A stretch of 64,000 nt of DNA. It comes from JAEUKA01 sp044228505 (lineage in GTDB: Bacteria > Myxococcota_A > Polyangia > Palsa-1104 > JAEUJZ01). The DNA is taken from positions 42,984-106,983 of the forward strand of contig JBGAUT010000019.1 in assembly GCA_044228505.1 (NCBI GenBank). Direction: 5' to 3'. The notes beneath the pieces were generated by a model. The model was given only the letters and a program-made list of their open reading frames with translations, was not told the DNA's origin and made no database searches. Numbering within the stretch: the first letter of the stretch is position 1; every line of letters starts with the position of its first letter. Below are positions 8,947 through 21,538 of the stretch, one piece after another. Position numbers and translations under genes: made by a program.

Positions 8947-8950
<4 letters not shown>
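8585..8950 (+). CDS. YlxR/RnpM family RNA-binding protein (DUF448)
   Basis: 121 residues. The family signature MRTCVGCRK is at residues 21-29, and GRGTYVHRRMRCIEAALK matches the conserved second half. This small protein lies between nusA and infB in many bacteria; in Bacillus the homologue modulates RNase P. The last codons overlap infB (ATGA at 8947-8950), indicating translational coupling. The ATG at 8585 leaves a 20-residue N-terminal extension before the core; a later start cannot be excluded. Confidence 0.9.
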
Positions 8951-12201
<3,251 letters not shown>

Positions 12202-12282
12202 GTTCTCTAACCAGTACAAGACCGATGGCAGTTGTGGTCCATCGGTCGTTCGCCAATCCGCAGCATTTCAGGCAACAAGCAG

Positions 12283-12759
12283 ATGATCGTTGGTGTCTGT
12301 CGCATCACCCTGCAGCTCGAGGACTGTCACTCCGACAAGGACAAGCGCTCGGTGTTGCGTCGTATCAAGGATCGCGTCCACCAAAAGTGGAACTGTGCGA
12401 TTGCCGAAGTGGGCGATGCAGACTCGTTGGACTCGGCGCAGCTCGGTATCGTGGTGTTGTCCAATCAGCGCGGCTACACCCAATCTCAGGTTCAGAAAAT
12501 CCTCCAGTTCATTGACGACCTGGCGTTTGCGCGAATTACCGACGACGAGCAGGACTACATTGATTATGGCGATGGTGCGGTCGAGGACTTGAGCCGTAGC
12601 GACTACGAGCACTGGGAGCCCGGCGATGCGGCCCCGACCAAACCTGCGCCGAAGCTGCAGCCACCCCGTCCACTGGAAACGACCGAGTATCCATGGGACT
12701 CCCCCGATCCGCACGCTACCGAGCACACGGCTGGCACGGACGAACGGGAAGGTCACTAG
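12283..12759 (+). CDS. DUF503 (YlxP-like) protein
   Basis: 158 residues from the ATG at 12283. The first 95 are the DUF503 domain (MIVGVCRITLQLEDCHSDKD, then KRSVLRRIKDRV). The C-terminal 60 residues are an acidic, Pro-rich tail that most family members lack. YlxP proteins sit next to infB and rbfA in many genomes and have no proven role. It is probably the fifth gene of the rimP operon. rbfA and truB, the usual next genes, are not here. An in-frame ATG at 12232 is less likely because the family begins at MIVGV. Confidence 0.88.
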   Translation: MIVGVCRITLQLEDCHSDKDKRSVLRRIKDRVHQKWNCAIAEVGDADSLDSAQLGIVVLSNQRGYTQSQVQKILQFIDDLAFARITDDEQDYIDYGDGAVEDLSRSDYEHWEPGDAAPTKPAPKLQPPRPLETTEYPWDSPDPHATEHTAGTDEREGH

Positions 12760-12762
12760 GCG

Positions 12763-13758
12763 GTGTTGGCAGGGCGGAGCTTGGTGGCGCTGGCCGTAAC
12801 ACTGCTGACGCTGAGCGGCTGTGTGACGGTGAATCCTCACAGCGCGGTGCGGCTGTCGCGGCAAGCGATGCAGACCACACAGTTGTTGTCGCGGACCCTG
12901 GCCGAGGCTCGGGCCGGGCTTCATGGTTACGTCGATAGCCAGACCCTGAGTGCACCGCTGCAAAACGAAGCGCCGCTATCCCACGACATGCTGTGTCAGC
13001 TTCAGTTGGTGCAGCAGAGCTTGCGTCAGCGCGAGGGCATGTTGCTGCGTTTGTCTCGGGCCTACGAACACTTTGCGCTACTGGCCCAGGAAGGTGCGGA
13101 TCGCTGGTCGGGGGAGGTCTTCGATAACCTGCTCGCGGATCTCGACCCGATGGAGTTCATCATCGACACACCGCTGTCGGAAAGCTGTCCGTCACCAGCA
13201 GAGACCGCAGTGCCGCTGCTGAGCACCATCACACCGGCGCCGGCCCCACCGCGTTTGGTTCGTCCATCGGTGCAGCTTCAGCGAGCGAGTGAACGACTGC
13301 GCGGCTTGCTCCAGCGTGTGACCGAGATTCTGATCAGCGAACGGCCAATCTTTGTATCGCTGCTGAAGCAGCAGCTACGGGCGCGTGCGAACCTAGCCAA
13401 GGCGCTGTATCTGCGCTACGGGGTGATCGCTCCATCCGCGCTGCTCGCTCCCACGCTGAGCGGACTCGGCCTTTCGTACAGCGAGGTGGAGCTGCGGCTG
13501 CTGCGTGGGCTCAAGGACGCCGATCAGCAAGCGCTGCGAGCGGCGATGACGCAGCTTCTGAACCGGCGCGTCGAGCAGCAGGCGGCGCTGCTGACTGCGC
13601 AGTTTGATCAGCAGGTTGCGGTGCTACAGGCGTTGGCTCGTCAGCACGAACGACTCGAGGCTGGGCAGCCAATGGATCTACGGGTGCTGGCGCAGTGGGT
13701 GGTGCCGGTTCCTGCTCCGCCTGTGTCGCCTGCGTCTTCGGTTGCGCCACTGCCGTAA
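12763..13758 (+). CDS. Predicted lipoprotein, helical, unknown function
   Basis: 331 residues starting with GTG three bases after ylxP. The N-terminus is a lipoprotein signal (LVALAVTLLTLSGC, Cys at about 19). The mature protein is rich in Leu, Gln, Arg and Glu, with long predicted helices and possible coiled coils (LQRASERLRGLLQRV and QQAALLTAQFDQQVAVLQAL), split by a Pro/Ala segment near residue 160. The C-terminus is Pro-rich. No family recognised. The tight spacing suggests cotranscription with the infB operon, perhaps by chance. Confidence 0.7.
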   Translation: MLAGRSLVALAVTLLTLSGCVTVNPHSAVRLSRQAMQTTQLLSRTLAEARAGLHGYVDSQTLSAPLQNEAPLSHDMLCQLQLVQQSLRQREGMLLRLSRAYEHFALLAQEGADRWSGEVFDNLLADLDPMEFIIDTPLSESCPSPAETAVPLLSTITPAPAPPRLVRPSVQLQRASERLRGLLQRVTEILISERPIFVSLLKQQLRARANLAKALYLRYGVIAPSALLAPTLSGLGLSYSEVELRLLRGLKDADQQALRAAMTQLLNRRVEQQAALLTAQFDQQVAVLQALARQHERLEAGQPMDLRVLAQWVVPVPAPPVSPASSVAPLP

Positions 13759-13882
13759 CCGGCTTATGCCTTGACAGGGTGGGGAGCTGTGGGTTCCTCT
13801 GCGTGCGGGTCGGTAGTTCTGCTCGCACGTCTGCATTCCTGAATCAGCGACCGAGTCGCCGGTTCTTCGACGGAGGTCACCC

Positions 13883-15319
13883 GTGTTGCGATCCTCTCCT
13901 TCACCTTGGGCCCGTCTCTTGGGGCGGTCTGCCACATTACTCGGCGGGCTTTTGGGCACACTCCTTGGCGGAGGTTCCTACGCCCAAAGCTATGGCGATC
14001 ACGTTCCACAGTCAGCCCCAGCCACGCCACCGACCGCCAGCCCGGATCCGGCGGCCGCAGTGTCTTCGACTTCTTTGCCCACCGCAGAGTCAGGGAATGC
14101 ACCTCCGCAGCTTACCGATACAACGCAGGTCACGACTCCTACCCCGCAGCCAGTGGTCATGCAGCAGCAGGTTGCCATGGCACCGCTGTCGATTTGGCGC
14201 TTTGACTTAGGGGGCTATGTTCACGCCGCGTATCGCTGGATTGAGGAGCCGCAGAACTATAACCTCGCCGGACGCAACAACGGATTCCAGCTCGAGCAAG
14301 CGCGGGTGAGCGCCAATGTTCAGTACAAAAGCGCGCTCGCCGGACGGGTGTCGATCGAGGGTGCGAGTGAAGATCGACTGAGTCAGTCGTTTCCCGGTGG
14401 ACAGCTCACGGCGCGACTCCGTGACGCCTACATTACCTGGGCCCCACTGCGGTTTCTGCGGGTGTCGATCGGTCAGATGGTGACGCCGTGGGATCTCGAC
14501 AGCATGCGTTCCGATGCCGAGCTGCCGTTTGTGTCCCGAGCGGTTCCGGTCGAAGGAGTGCAGCCGACCGAGGGCTACACAACCCGTGGGATGGGCGCGG
14601 ATCGCAACTTGGGAATTTCGATCCATTCCGGACATGTACCGCTCGGGGGGAATACCTCGTTCCGCTACTCGCTGTTCGCGGGCAATGGCAATGGTCAGAA
14701 TCAGCTCCTGTCCGACAACAACATCCCGGCGGTTCGGGGTCGAGCGGAGTTTTCTTTTTGGGGAAAAGACGGACTCCCAATCGATCAAGTCCGGCCGATC
14801 TATGCCATCACAGACGATCTGCGGAAGCCGATTGTCCACATCGGTATTGCCGCCCAGTGGAATCCTCGTACCGTCGGAAATTTACCCGATTTGATCAAGG
14901 AGACCGATGTCGGAGTGGCTGCCGATTTTGCCGGTTCCTACTTGGGAATCGAGCTGCAAGCCGCGGTTCTGTACGTGAAGACCACCCGGGATACCTTGAG
15001 CGCGATTCCTCCGCTCGAGCGCTTCGGCTTTTGGGCGCACCTGCGCTATACCCTTCCCAAGATTCCGCTCGAAGTGACACCGGGATATCGGGTCGCTTCC
15101 TATGCGCCGCGAGCACATTACGCGACGACTCCGATTTCGGATACAGACCGGCAGTTTGATGAGTCGTTCGCGCTGCTGTATCACACCTTTGGTGTGTTCG
15201 TTCGTCCGACGCGGACCTTCCCAGTTCACGTCTCGCTCAACTACACGCTGACCAGCGAACAGAGTCCGAACATCCTCAACAACAACCGCTTCGAAGCAGA
15301 CATCGTAGCGGCCTTCTAA
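13883..15319 (+). CDS. Outer-membrane porin-like beta-barrel (OprP/OprO type)
   Basis: 478 residues starting with GTG. A signal peptide (LLGGLLGTLLGGGSYAQS) is followed by a low-complexity Pro/Thr region to about residue 110. A barrel then begins with FDLGGYVHAAYRW and alternates through RVSANVQYK, RLRDAYITWAPL and RVSIGQMVTPWD, a pattern seen in phosphate-selective porins. It ends in a barrel-like strand with a terminal Phe (FEADIVAAF), as expected for BAM-dependent insertion. The following PHP-domain lipoprotein starts 13 bp later, so the two are probably made together; the porin may import or export a phosphorylated compound that the PHP enzyme handles. Confidence 0.8.
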   Translation: MLRSSPSPWARLLGRSATLLGGLLGTLLGGGSYAQSYGDHVPQSAPATPPTASPDPAAAVSSTSLPTAESGNAPPQLTDTTQVTTPTPQPVVMQQQVAMAPLSIWRFDLGGYVHAAYRWIEEPQNYNLAGRNNGFQLEQARVSANVQYKSALAGRVSIEGASEDRLSQSFPGGQLTARLRDAYITWAPLRFLRVSIGQMVTPWDLDSMRSDAELPFVSRAVPVEGVQPTEGYTTRGMGADRNLGISIHSGHVPLGGNTSFRYSLFAGNGNGQNQLLSDNNIPAVRGRAEFSFWGKDGLPIDQVRPIYAITDDLRKPIVHIGIAAQWNPRTVGNLPDLIKETDVGVAADFAGSYLGIELQAAVLYVKTTRDTLSAIPPLERFGFWAHLRYTLPKIPLEVTPGYRVASYAPRAHYATTPISDTDRQFDESFALLYHTFGVFVRPTRTFPVHVSLNYTLTSEQSPNILNNNRFEADIVAAF

Positions 15320-15332
15320 TCGTGAGGAAGCG

Positions 15333-18300
15333 ATGAATCGCATCCTGGTGTTGGCATTCTGTGCGCTCACTCTGCTTGGCTTTGGGACGTGCCAGCGTGA
15401 ACCAGCGGCGATGTTGCCGCGTGCCTTTCGGGTGACCGATCGAGCGCAGCTCTTTGGTGGTGGTCCGCGGGCGCTTGGTGAAGTCGGCGACTTTATGATG
15501 GAAAACGATCGCATTCGCGTCGTCATCCAGAACGCCGGATTTTCCCGAGGCTTCGGAGTCTACGGAGGCAGCATCATCGATGCCGATCTGCGTCGCTTCG
15601 ATGAGCAGGGGCGCAATGAATCGAATCGCTTGGGAGGAAACGACATCTTTGCGGAGATGTTTCCCTCGTTTTTCTTCCAAGCCGTCGCTTGCGACAAAGT
15701 AGAGATTCTGTCCGATGGAACCAAGCCATTTGAGGAACGCTACGGGACAAGTCGTGTCCACTACGATGAAGGGGTCGCAGTGGTCCGCGCCTCGGGTGGT
15801 GGCGGCGAGTTTCTGACGCTCCTTAAAGTGTTCGACAGCCTGTTCCTAAACTACTTGCTCCCAACGGCGTCACATTCCGATACTGGCAACAGTGAGCTGG
15901 TCCGACTGGCACTCCTTTTGGGACTCCCTTTTGCGGACTTTGCGGCAGAGCTAAACAAGCTAAAAAACGACAATGCCCGCTATGAAGTCGACTACGTCCT
16001 GCGACCGGGTGCGCGTCGGGTAGAGATTCACTCCCGCATCATCAACAAGACCCGCTGGCCGCTCCAGATTCCTAGCTCGGTACTGGCCAATACCACCTTC
16101 CAACAGCAGATCGGTGGCGTCGACCTCAGCACGGTGCGGGTTCCGATCGGAATGGTGATGCTCTACGGACGGATGAACAACGTCTTTTTGCCGGGCACTG
16201 GATTTGATCTTCGACATCCGCTGGAGCGATCGTTTGGACGAGGACTCCCGCTGCCCGCGTTTAACGGAGTGGTCACAGAGTTCATCGCCTCTGCAGCCAG
16301 TCGGATGGGCGATCGCGTCAGCTACGGACTCGCCGCTGCGCCGAGCGAGACGAACTTTGTGAAGCAGAATGAGAGCGCGTATCGCAACCTGGGAAAGTAC
16401 ACCGATACGTTTACTCCGATCGACAACACCTCGCTGCTGGTTCCGTTTACCGCGATCTCGTTTATTGGGGTGTTTAGTGACTCGGTCAAGACCACGATCG
16501 CGCCGAGCGGATTTGTAGAGATGACGCAGTACTTTATCGTCGGCGGTGGCGACGTAGCCTCGATCGTGGACGATGTGATGACGCTGCGCGGAAACCAGAC
16601 CGGAAGCTATCAAGGAATCCTCCGTGCCAACCAGGGCGGCGAGTCGACCAGCAGCGGACAAGTCCTTGTCTATCAAGAGCTAGGACTGACCGCGTCTGCG
16701 TTTGCCAAGGCCGATGACTATCTCGATGCCGGGCTGCGACTGTGTGAGACTGCGACGGCGAAGACGCTCTGCCGACCGTATTCCCAAGACTATCCCGATG
16801 ATGCGGGGAACCTGGTTGGGAATCTGCCGCCGGGCCGTTATGCCTATCGCGTGCAGAGTGCGGGACGACCACTCGGGCCGTTTGTGCGGTTCGAGATCAA
16901 AGCGGGCGAAGCTACCTTTATTGATCCGGTGCTACCACCCCCAAGCTATCTGCAAGCGATGGTGGTGGATCAGTCGGGACGACCGCTGCCTGCGAAAGTC
17001 TCGGTGGTGGCCGAGTACGGTCGCGATGTAAGTGATGCGCAGCGGCGATCCGGTGGCGTCTTCGATGTGCAAGCGGGAGAGGACTATCGCTTCACCGATA
17101 TGCTGAGCGATAAAAAGGACGGACAGCGTGCCTTCATCGAAGCGGTGGCGTATACCGATGCCGATGGACACGTGACGATTCCGGTTCGTCCGGGGCAGTA
17201 CACCGTCTACTTCAGTCGCGGCTTTGAGTACGATCTGGTCTCTGTCCCGGTCTCTGTCGAGTCTGGGAATGCGGCCTCTGCTTCCGCGCAGCTTACTCGG
17301 GTGGTCGATACCACCGGCTGGATGTCGATGGACGCGCACGTTCATAGCGAAAACTCGATCGACTCGCGGATGGCAGTGGTGCCCCGGCTGACCTCTGCAG
17401 CCGGGGAGGGCGTCGAGGTGGTGATCTCGACCGATCACAACTTCATCTCGGACTGGCGACCGCAGCTTGATCTACTCGGGCTTCGTCCGTGGATGCAGAG
17501 CTTTGTGGGAATCGAGTTTACGACGCTGGAGAGTGGCCACTTCAACTCCTATCCGCTTGATTACCAAGTCGGTCCGGTGACCCATGGTGCGTTTGAGTGG
17601 TTTGGGCGGCCTCCCGCCGAGCTGTTTGCGGGACTGCGCAAGCTCGCCGATCCGGCTGCCGGATCAAACATCATTGTCTGCAATCACCCGCGTGACTCGA
17701 CCCAGGGTTACTTCAACCAGTACGGACGCTCGAGCATTACCGGAGAGATGGTCTCGCAAGGAACGTCCAAGCGACTCGCAGGCGCGAACGGATCGGCGTT
17801 TTACGACGAGCGCGGCAAGAGTCTTTTGTCCTATGGCTGCGATGCGCTGGAGATCCTAAATGGCAAGCTCGGTCATCAGATCCACAGTGTCCGGGTACCG
17901 AGCGACTGGCCCGCTGCCTGTTACAAGCCACTGCCGTCGGGATTTGATCCCAAGACGCAGCTTGATCCCTGTAGCCTCAACGGCAAGATCCTGCGTCCGT
18001 CGAGCACGACCGAGGCGCTCATTCCCGGCACCATCCTGCTCGACAAGACGCCCACCGCCGATCCCGGCGCAAGTGGACTCGACAACGTCGAAGCGGTGTT
18101 TCCCGGTGCGGTGGATGACTGGTTCCATCTGCTCAATCAGGGATACCGGCACACCGCGATTGCCGCTTCCGATAGCCACGCCGATGTCGGAGAGGAGCCC
18201 GGAGCACCCCGGACCTTCCTGTACTTTGGCGACGATGATCCGGTGCGAGTGGACTCCGGCAAGCTGGTCGATGCGATCAAGAACAAACATGCGGCAACGC

Positions 18301-18896
18301 TCTCGCATGGACCGTTTTTGACCTTCACGGTGACCGTTCCTTCCGCAAGTGGGTCAGAGTCTGTTCCGGCGCAGATTGGATCGGATGTGCAGGCTCCCGA
18401 TGGGAAAGTGACCGTGAACTACCGCTTGGCCGCGCCGCCTTGGGTCTCGGTAAGCAGGATTCACGTCTATGTGAATGGGCGGATGGTGCAGCGCATCCTG
18501 GTCGATCCGAACCGCAACTTGGCCCAGAGCGCGGCGGCACCGGGTGGACCCGTCACTGGACAGCTTCCGCTCATGATGACCAAGGACTCTTGGATTGTGA
18601 TGGAAGCGGTGGGCGATCGTCCGATGTTCCCCGTGGTCACCGGGACCGAGGAGCCGTTCCTGCTCGTGTCCGACGCGGTGGGGGCGCTGGCCGGGCCGCT
18701 CGGAATTGCCGCCACCACCGACATCGGCGCAGTGGTCGTGGGCAATGAGCAGCCCTACGCCCTGACCAACCCGATCTGGATTCAAGTGAGCCGCAGCAGT
18801 GCCTGGAAACCACCCGGTGTCGTGCCGTGGAAGGATGTCAACGTTCCCGCCCAGGATCCCGGCGTCGGCGTGCTGCGAACCCGCAACCACGACTGA
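15333..18896 (+). CDS. Very large secreted lipoprotein with PHP-type metal-dependent phosphoesterase domain
   Basis: 1187 residues. The N-terminus is a lipoprotein signal (ILVLAFCALTLLGFGTC, Cys at 20). The first 660 residues look beta-rich, with carboxypeptidase-regulatory-like stretches. From about residue 667 a PHP domain follows: DAHVHS, VVISTDHN at about 700, CNHPRD at about 790, and a final ASDSHAD at about 945. These His and Asp residues would bind the metal cluster. The C-terminal 200 residues are again beta-rich. The PHP fold hydrolyses phosphate esters; the substrate is unknown. It is probably exported to the periplasm or cell surface and coupled to the porin 13 bp upstream. Confidence 0.82.
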   Translation: MNRILVLAFCALTLLGFGTCQREPAAMLPRAFRVTDRAQLFGGGPRALGEVGDFMMENDRIRVVIQNAGFSRGFGVYGGSIIDADLRRFDEQGRNESNRLGGNDIFAEMFPSFFFQAVACDKVEILSDGTKPFEERYGTSRVHYDEGVAVVRASGGGGEFLTLLKVFDSLFLNYLLPTASHSDTGNSELVRLALLLGLPFADFAAELNKLKNDNARYEVDYVLRPGARRVEIHSRIINKTRWPLQIPSSVLANTTFQQQIGGVDLSTVRVPIGMVMLYGRMNNVFLPGTGFDLRHPLERSFGRGLPLPAFNGVVTEFIASAASRMGDRVSYGLAAAPSETNFVKQNESAYRNLGKYTDTFTPIDNTSLLVPFTAISFIGVFSDSVKTTIAPSGFVEMTQYFIVGGGDVASIVDDVMTLRGNQTGSYQGILRANQGGESTSSGQVLVYQELGLTASAFAKADDYLDAGLRLCETATAKTLCRPYSQDYPDDAGNLVGNLPPGRYAYRVQSAGRPLGPFVRFEIKAGEATFIDPVLPPPSYLQAMVVDQSGRPLPAKVSVVAEYGRDVSDAQRRSGGVFDVQAGEDYRFTDMLSDKKDGQRAFIEAVAYTDADGHVTIPVRPGQYTVYFSRGFEYDLVSVPVSVESGNAASASAQLTRVVDTTGWMSMDAHVHSENSIDSRMAVVPRLTSAAGEGVEVVISTDHNFISDWRPQLDLLGLRPWMQSFVGIEFTTLESGHFNSYPLDYQVGPVTHGAFEWFGRPPAELFAGLRKLADPAAGSNIIVCNHPRDSTQGYFNQYGRSSITGEMVSQGTSKRLAGANGSAFYDERGKSLLSYGCDALEILNGKLGHQIHSVRVPSDWPAACYKPLPSGFDPKTQLDPCSLNGKILRPSSTTEALIPGTILLDKTPTADPGASGLDNVEAVFPGAVDDWFHLLNQGYRHTAIAASDSHADVGEEPGAPRTFLYFGDDDPVRVDSGKLVDAIKNKHAATLSHGPFLTFTVTVPSASGSESVPAQIGSDVQAPDGKVTVNYRLAAPPWVSVSRIHVYVNGRMVQRILVDPNRNLAQSAAAPGGPVTGQLPLMMTKDSWIVMEAVGDRPMFPVVTGTEEPFLLVSDAVGALAGPLGIAATTDIGAVVVGNEQPYALTNPIWIQVSRSSAWKPPGVVPWKDVNVPAQDPGVGVLRTRNHD

Positions 18897-18979
18897 TTCT
18901 TCCCCGTCGTGACCAGAGGGCACGCTTTTCGGAAAATCGCTTGACGCTGTTCGATGGGGACAGTAACGATTCGCGCAAA

Positions 18980-20341
18980 ATGAAGCTTCGGGCGACTCTG
19001 CGCGGCAAGACCTATCAGTTTCGCGATCTCCGCGAGGTGATGGCCAAGGCCAACGAGGAAAAATCGGGCGACCGGCTGGCGGGTGTGGCGGCGGCGGACG
19101 CACTGGAGCGGGTGGCGGCCAAGCTGGTGCTGTCCGAGGTGCCGCTATCGGCCTTTATCGACCATCCGGCGGTTCCGTACGAGGAAGACGCCGTCACGCG
19201 GCTCATCCTCGACGAGTTAAACCAGCCGATCTTTCAGTCGGTGAAAAACTGGACGGTGTCGCAGCTCCGCGAGCATGTCCTGCGCACCGATGTGAGCGGG
19301 CCTGATCTGCTCCGGCTTGGACGCGGCCTGAGCTCCGAGATGATCGCGGCCTGCGCCAAGCTGATGTCGAACCTCGACCTGCTCGCGGCGGCCCGCAAGA
19401 TCCGCGTCGTCGTTCACGCCAACAACACCGTTGGCTTGCCCGGTCGGGTGAGCGTTCGTCTGCAACCGAATCATCCCAATGACTCCATCGACGGCATCCT
19501 CGCCTCTTTGCGCGATGGGCTGTCGTTTGGCTGTGGCGACGCCGTGATCGGCATCAATCCCGTCACCGACAACTGGGAGATCACCCGCCGCATTCTCGAT
19601 GCGACCCACGACTTTCTGGAAGAGTGGCAAGTCCCGACGCAGAACTGCTGCCTTGCCCACGTCACCACCCAGATGAAGGCACTCCAGAACGGGGCGCGCC
19701 TGGGCCTGATGTTTCAGTCGCTGTGCGGCACCGAGTCCGGCTGCAAAGCCTTCGGCGTGAACATCGAGATGCTGCGCGAGGCCTGGGACATGACCCGAAA
19801 GCTCGGCACCGCGACCGGCCCGAACGTCATGTACTTTGAGACCGGGCAGGGCAGCGCCCTATCGGCCAACGCCCATCATGGCGTCGATCAGCTCACCTGC
19901 GAGTCCAGAAACTACGGCCTGGCCCGCTACTTTCAGCCGTTTTTGGTGAACACCGTCGTCGGGTTCATTGGTCCCGAGTACTTGTTCGACGCCCGCCAGG
20001 TGACCCGCGCTGGCCTCGAAGACCACTTCATGGGCAAGCTGCACGGCCTGCCGATGGGCTGCGACGCCTGCTACACGAACCACGCCGACGTCGACCACAA
20101 CGATCTCGAAAACCTCGAAATCCTGCTCGCCAGCGCGGGCTGCAACTTCTTTATGGGCCTGCCGATGGGCGACGACATCATGCTCAACTACCAGAGCACC
20201 TCGTTCCACGACAACGCCACCATGCGCGAAGTGCTCGGCCTGCGCCCCGCCCCCGAGTTCGAGTCGTGGATGGAGCGAGTCGGCCTGTGGGAAAACGGTC
20301 ACCTTACCACCCGAGCCGGCGACGCCACCCTGTTTACGTAG
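18980..20341 (+). CDS. eutB: Ethanolamine ammonia-lyase large subunit
   Basis: 453 residues from the ATG at 18980, the same length as E. coli EutB. It converts ethanolamine to acetaldehyde and ammonia with adenosylcobalamin. Matching segments include RLQPN (substrate Arg), DAVIGINPVTDN (Asn), FQSLCGTESG (Glu), YFETGQGSALSA (Glu) and MGCDACYTNHADVDHND (Asp), so the active site is complete. The small subunit EutC, needed for a working holoenzyme in known systems, is not next to it and nothing else from eut gene clusters is in the window. The 3' end overlaps the converging minus-strand gene by 8 bp. An open frame extends upstream to 18827 but lacks homology. Confidence 0.95.
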   Translation: MKLRATLRGKTYQFRDLREVMAKANEEKSGDRLAGVAAADALERVAAKLVLSEVPLSAFIDHPAVPYEEDAVTRLILDELNQPIFQSVKNWTVSQLREHVLRTDVSGPDLLRLGRGLSSEMIAACAKLMSNLDLLAAARKIRVVVHANNTVGLPGRVSVRLQPNHPNDSIDGILASLRDGLSFGCGDAVIGINPVTDNWEITRRILDATHDFLEEWQVPTQNCCLAHVTTQMKALQNGARLGLMFQSLCGTESGCKAFGVNIEMLREAWDMTRKLGTATGPNVMYFETGQGSALSANAHHGVDQLTCESRNYGLARYFQPFLVNTVVGFIGPEYLFDARQVTRAGLEDHFMGKLHGLPMGCDACYTNHADVDHNDLENLEILLASAGCNFFMGLPMGDDIMLNYQSTSFHDNATMREVLGLRPAPEFESWMERVGLWENGHLTTRAGDATLFT

Positions 20342-21161
20342 CTGGTGGCGGCGGCGGGGGGGTTCCGGGGGGGCGATACAGAGGGGCCCTGGTTGGGGCC
20401 GTCGGAGGCGGAGTCGGTGCATAAACTGGAGCCGGAGGCGGCGGCGCTGGTGCGTAGACCGGCGGAGGCGGCTGCGGCTGAACATAGACCGGCGGAGGCG
20501 GCTGCGGCTGAACATAGACCGGTGGAGGCGGCTGCGGATAGCCACATCGCATCGCTCGCTGATCTTCACGTAGCTCGCGCTGGTCTTCGCGCAGCTCACG
20601 ATGGGAGCGGCGGACTTCTATCTCGGCCAGATGGATGAAGCGCTGCATCGCCTGCCGGGCATTCGATAGCGCGGGAACATTCGGCCCCCACTGATACGTC
20701 GACGCCACCGCTCGCTCCAGGTCATTGAGCGCCGCCGTCTCTTGCATCAGCTCTTGCCGCTCTTGCATCGCATCGCGACGGTCATCACGGGCATCGCGGG
20801 CGTCCTTCCAGTTCCGATCCCGACGGGCTTCCCAGTTCGAGCGGTTCGCCTCGTTCTGCGCCTGCATCGTCTCGCGACGCTGCTCGGCCACTTCGGCACG
20901 ACCCTGCGCCACAAAGCTGTTGAGAGCGGCGTTCACCCCCGCACCATCGCGACGCTGCCAGGCCATGTCGAATGCCGCCAGCGTATTGCGGAAGTTCTGC
21001 AAGTCTCGCATGTCGTCTTGGAGCTGACGAGCACTGCGCCCGACCTCTGCCGCACTTGCGTTGCGTTCCATCCGTCGCATCGGCTGCGCCTGCACCGTAC
21101 CGATCGCCAGCACCGTACCGAGCAGCAGCGAACCACCGATTACCAACCTACGTAGGGACAT
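20334..21161 (-). CDS. Secreted coiled-coil protein with Pro-rich repeat tail
   Basis: 275 residues. The signal peptide is LVIGGSLLLGTVLAIGTVQA with a likely AxA cleavage. The middle (30-190) is very rich in Arg, Glu, Asp and Gln, with a long predicted helix (RRDRNWKDARDARDDRRDAM). From about 205 the tail is a Pro-rich repeat PPPPVYVQPQ, repeated nearly exactly (DNA copies around 20461-20530), ending in a run of prolines. Probably periplasmic or cell-wall associated. No known family. The gene ends against eutB. Confidence 0.7.
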   Translation of the reverse strand: MSLRRLVIGGSLLLGTVLAIGTVQAQPMRRMERNASAAEVGRSARQLQDDMRDLQNFRNTLAAFDMAWQRRDGAGVNAALNSFVAQGRAEVAEQRRETMQAQNEANRSNWEARRDRNWKDARDARDDRRDAMQERQELMQETAALNDLERAVASTYQWGPNVPALSNARQAMQRFIHLAEIEVRRSHRELREDQRELREDQRAMRCGYPQPPPPVYVQPQPPPPVYVQPQPPPPVYAPAPPPPAPVYAPTPPPTAPTRAPLYRPPGTPPPPPPAT

Positions 21162-21233
21162 GGGGGCTTCCTCCGAGCACTTTCATTGATTCTCGATCTA
21201 CAGACGCACGACTGGCTACAGCATTCGAACGTG

Positions 21234-21486
21234 CAAAGTGGTGCGCAGGTCAGGGTTGGGAGGACTTTGTTTTGACCAAGTGGTGCGCGGACGGACTTGT
21301 GCCGGACTTTGACTTTGCCAAGTGGTGCGCAAGTCGGGTTTTGCCGGACTTTGTCTTGATCAAGTGCTGCACAAACGTGGGTGATGCCGGACTTTGACTT
21401 TGCCAAGTGGTGTGCAAGCGGGCTTGTGCCGGACTTTGACTTTTCCAAGTGCCGCACAAGTCGGGTTTGTCACGACTTTGCAAAGT
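21234..21486. repeat. Six-copy imperfect 42-bp tandem repeat
   Basis: Units begin at 21234, 21277, 21319, 21361, 21404 and 21446, a period of 42-43 bp. The shared core is CAAGTGGTGCGCAAG followed about 12 bp later by GCCGGACTTTGACTTTG. The first and last units are the most diverged. The array lies between the starts of the coiled-coil protein and the lexA 3' end. An open frame of about 100 codons crosses it on the minus strand but is only repeat peptide without a ribosome binding site, so I read this as non-coding. Confidence 0.85.
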
Positions 21487-21538
21487 TACAGCGCCATTTT
21501 GGGCGGGTGGCGCGGCCCTTTCTACGGGCACAGGGGCG

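Noticed and set aside
21234..21486. CRISPR array
   Set aside because: The units are contiguous with a 42-bp period, show no constant repeat with unique spacers, and there are no cas genes.
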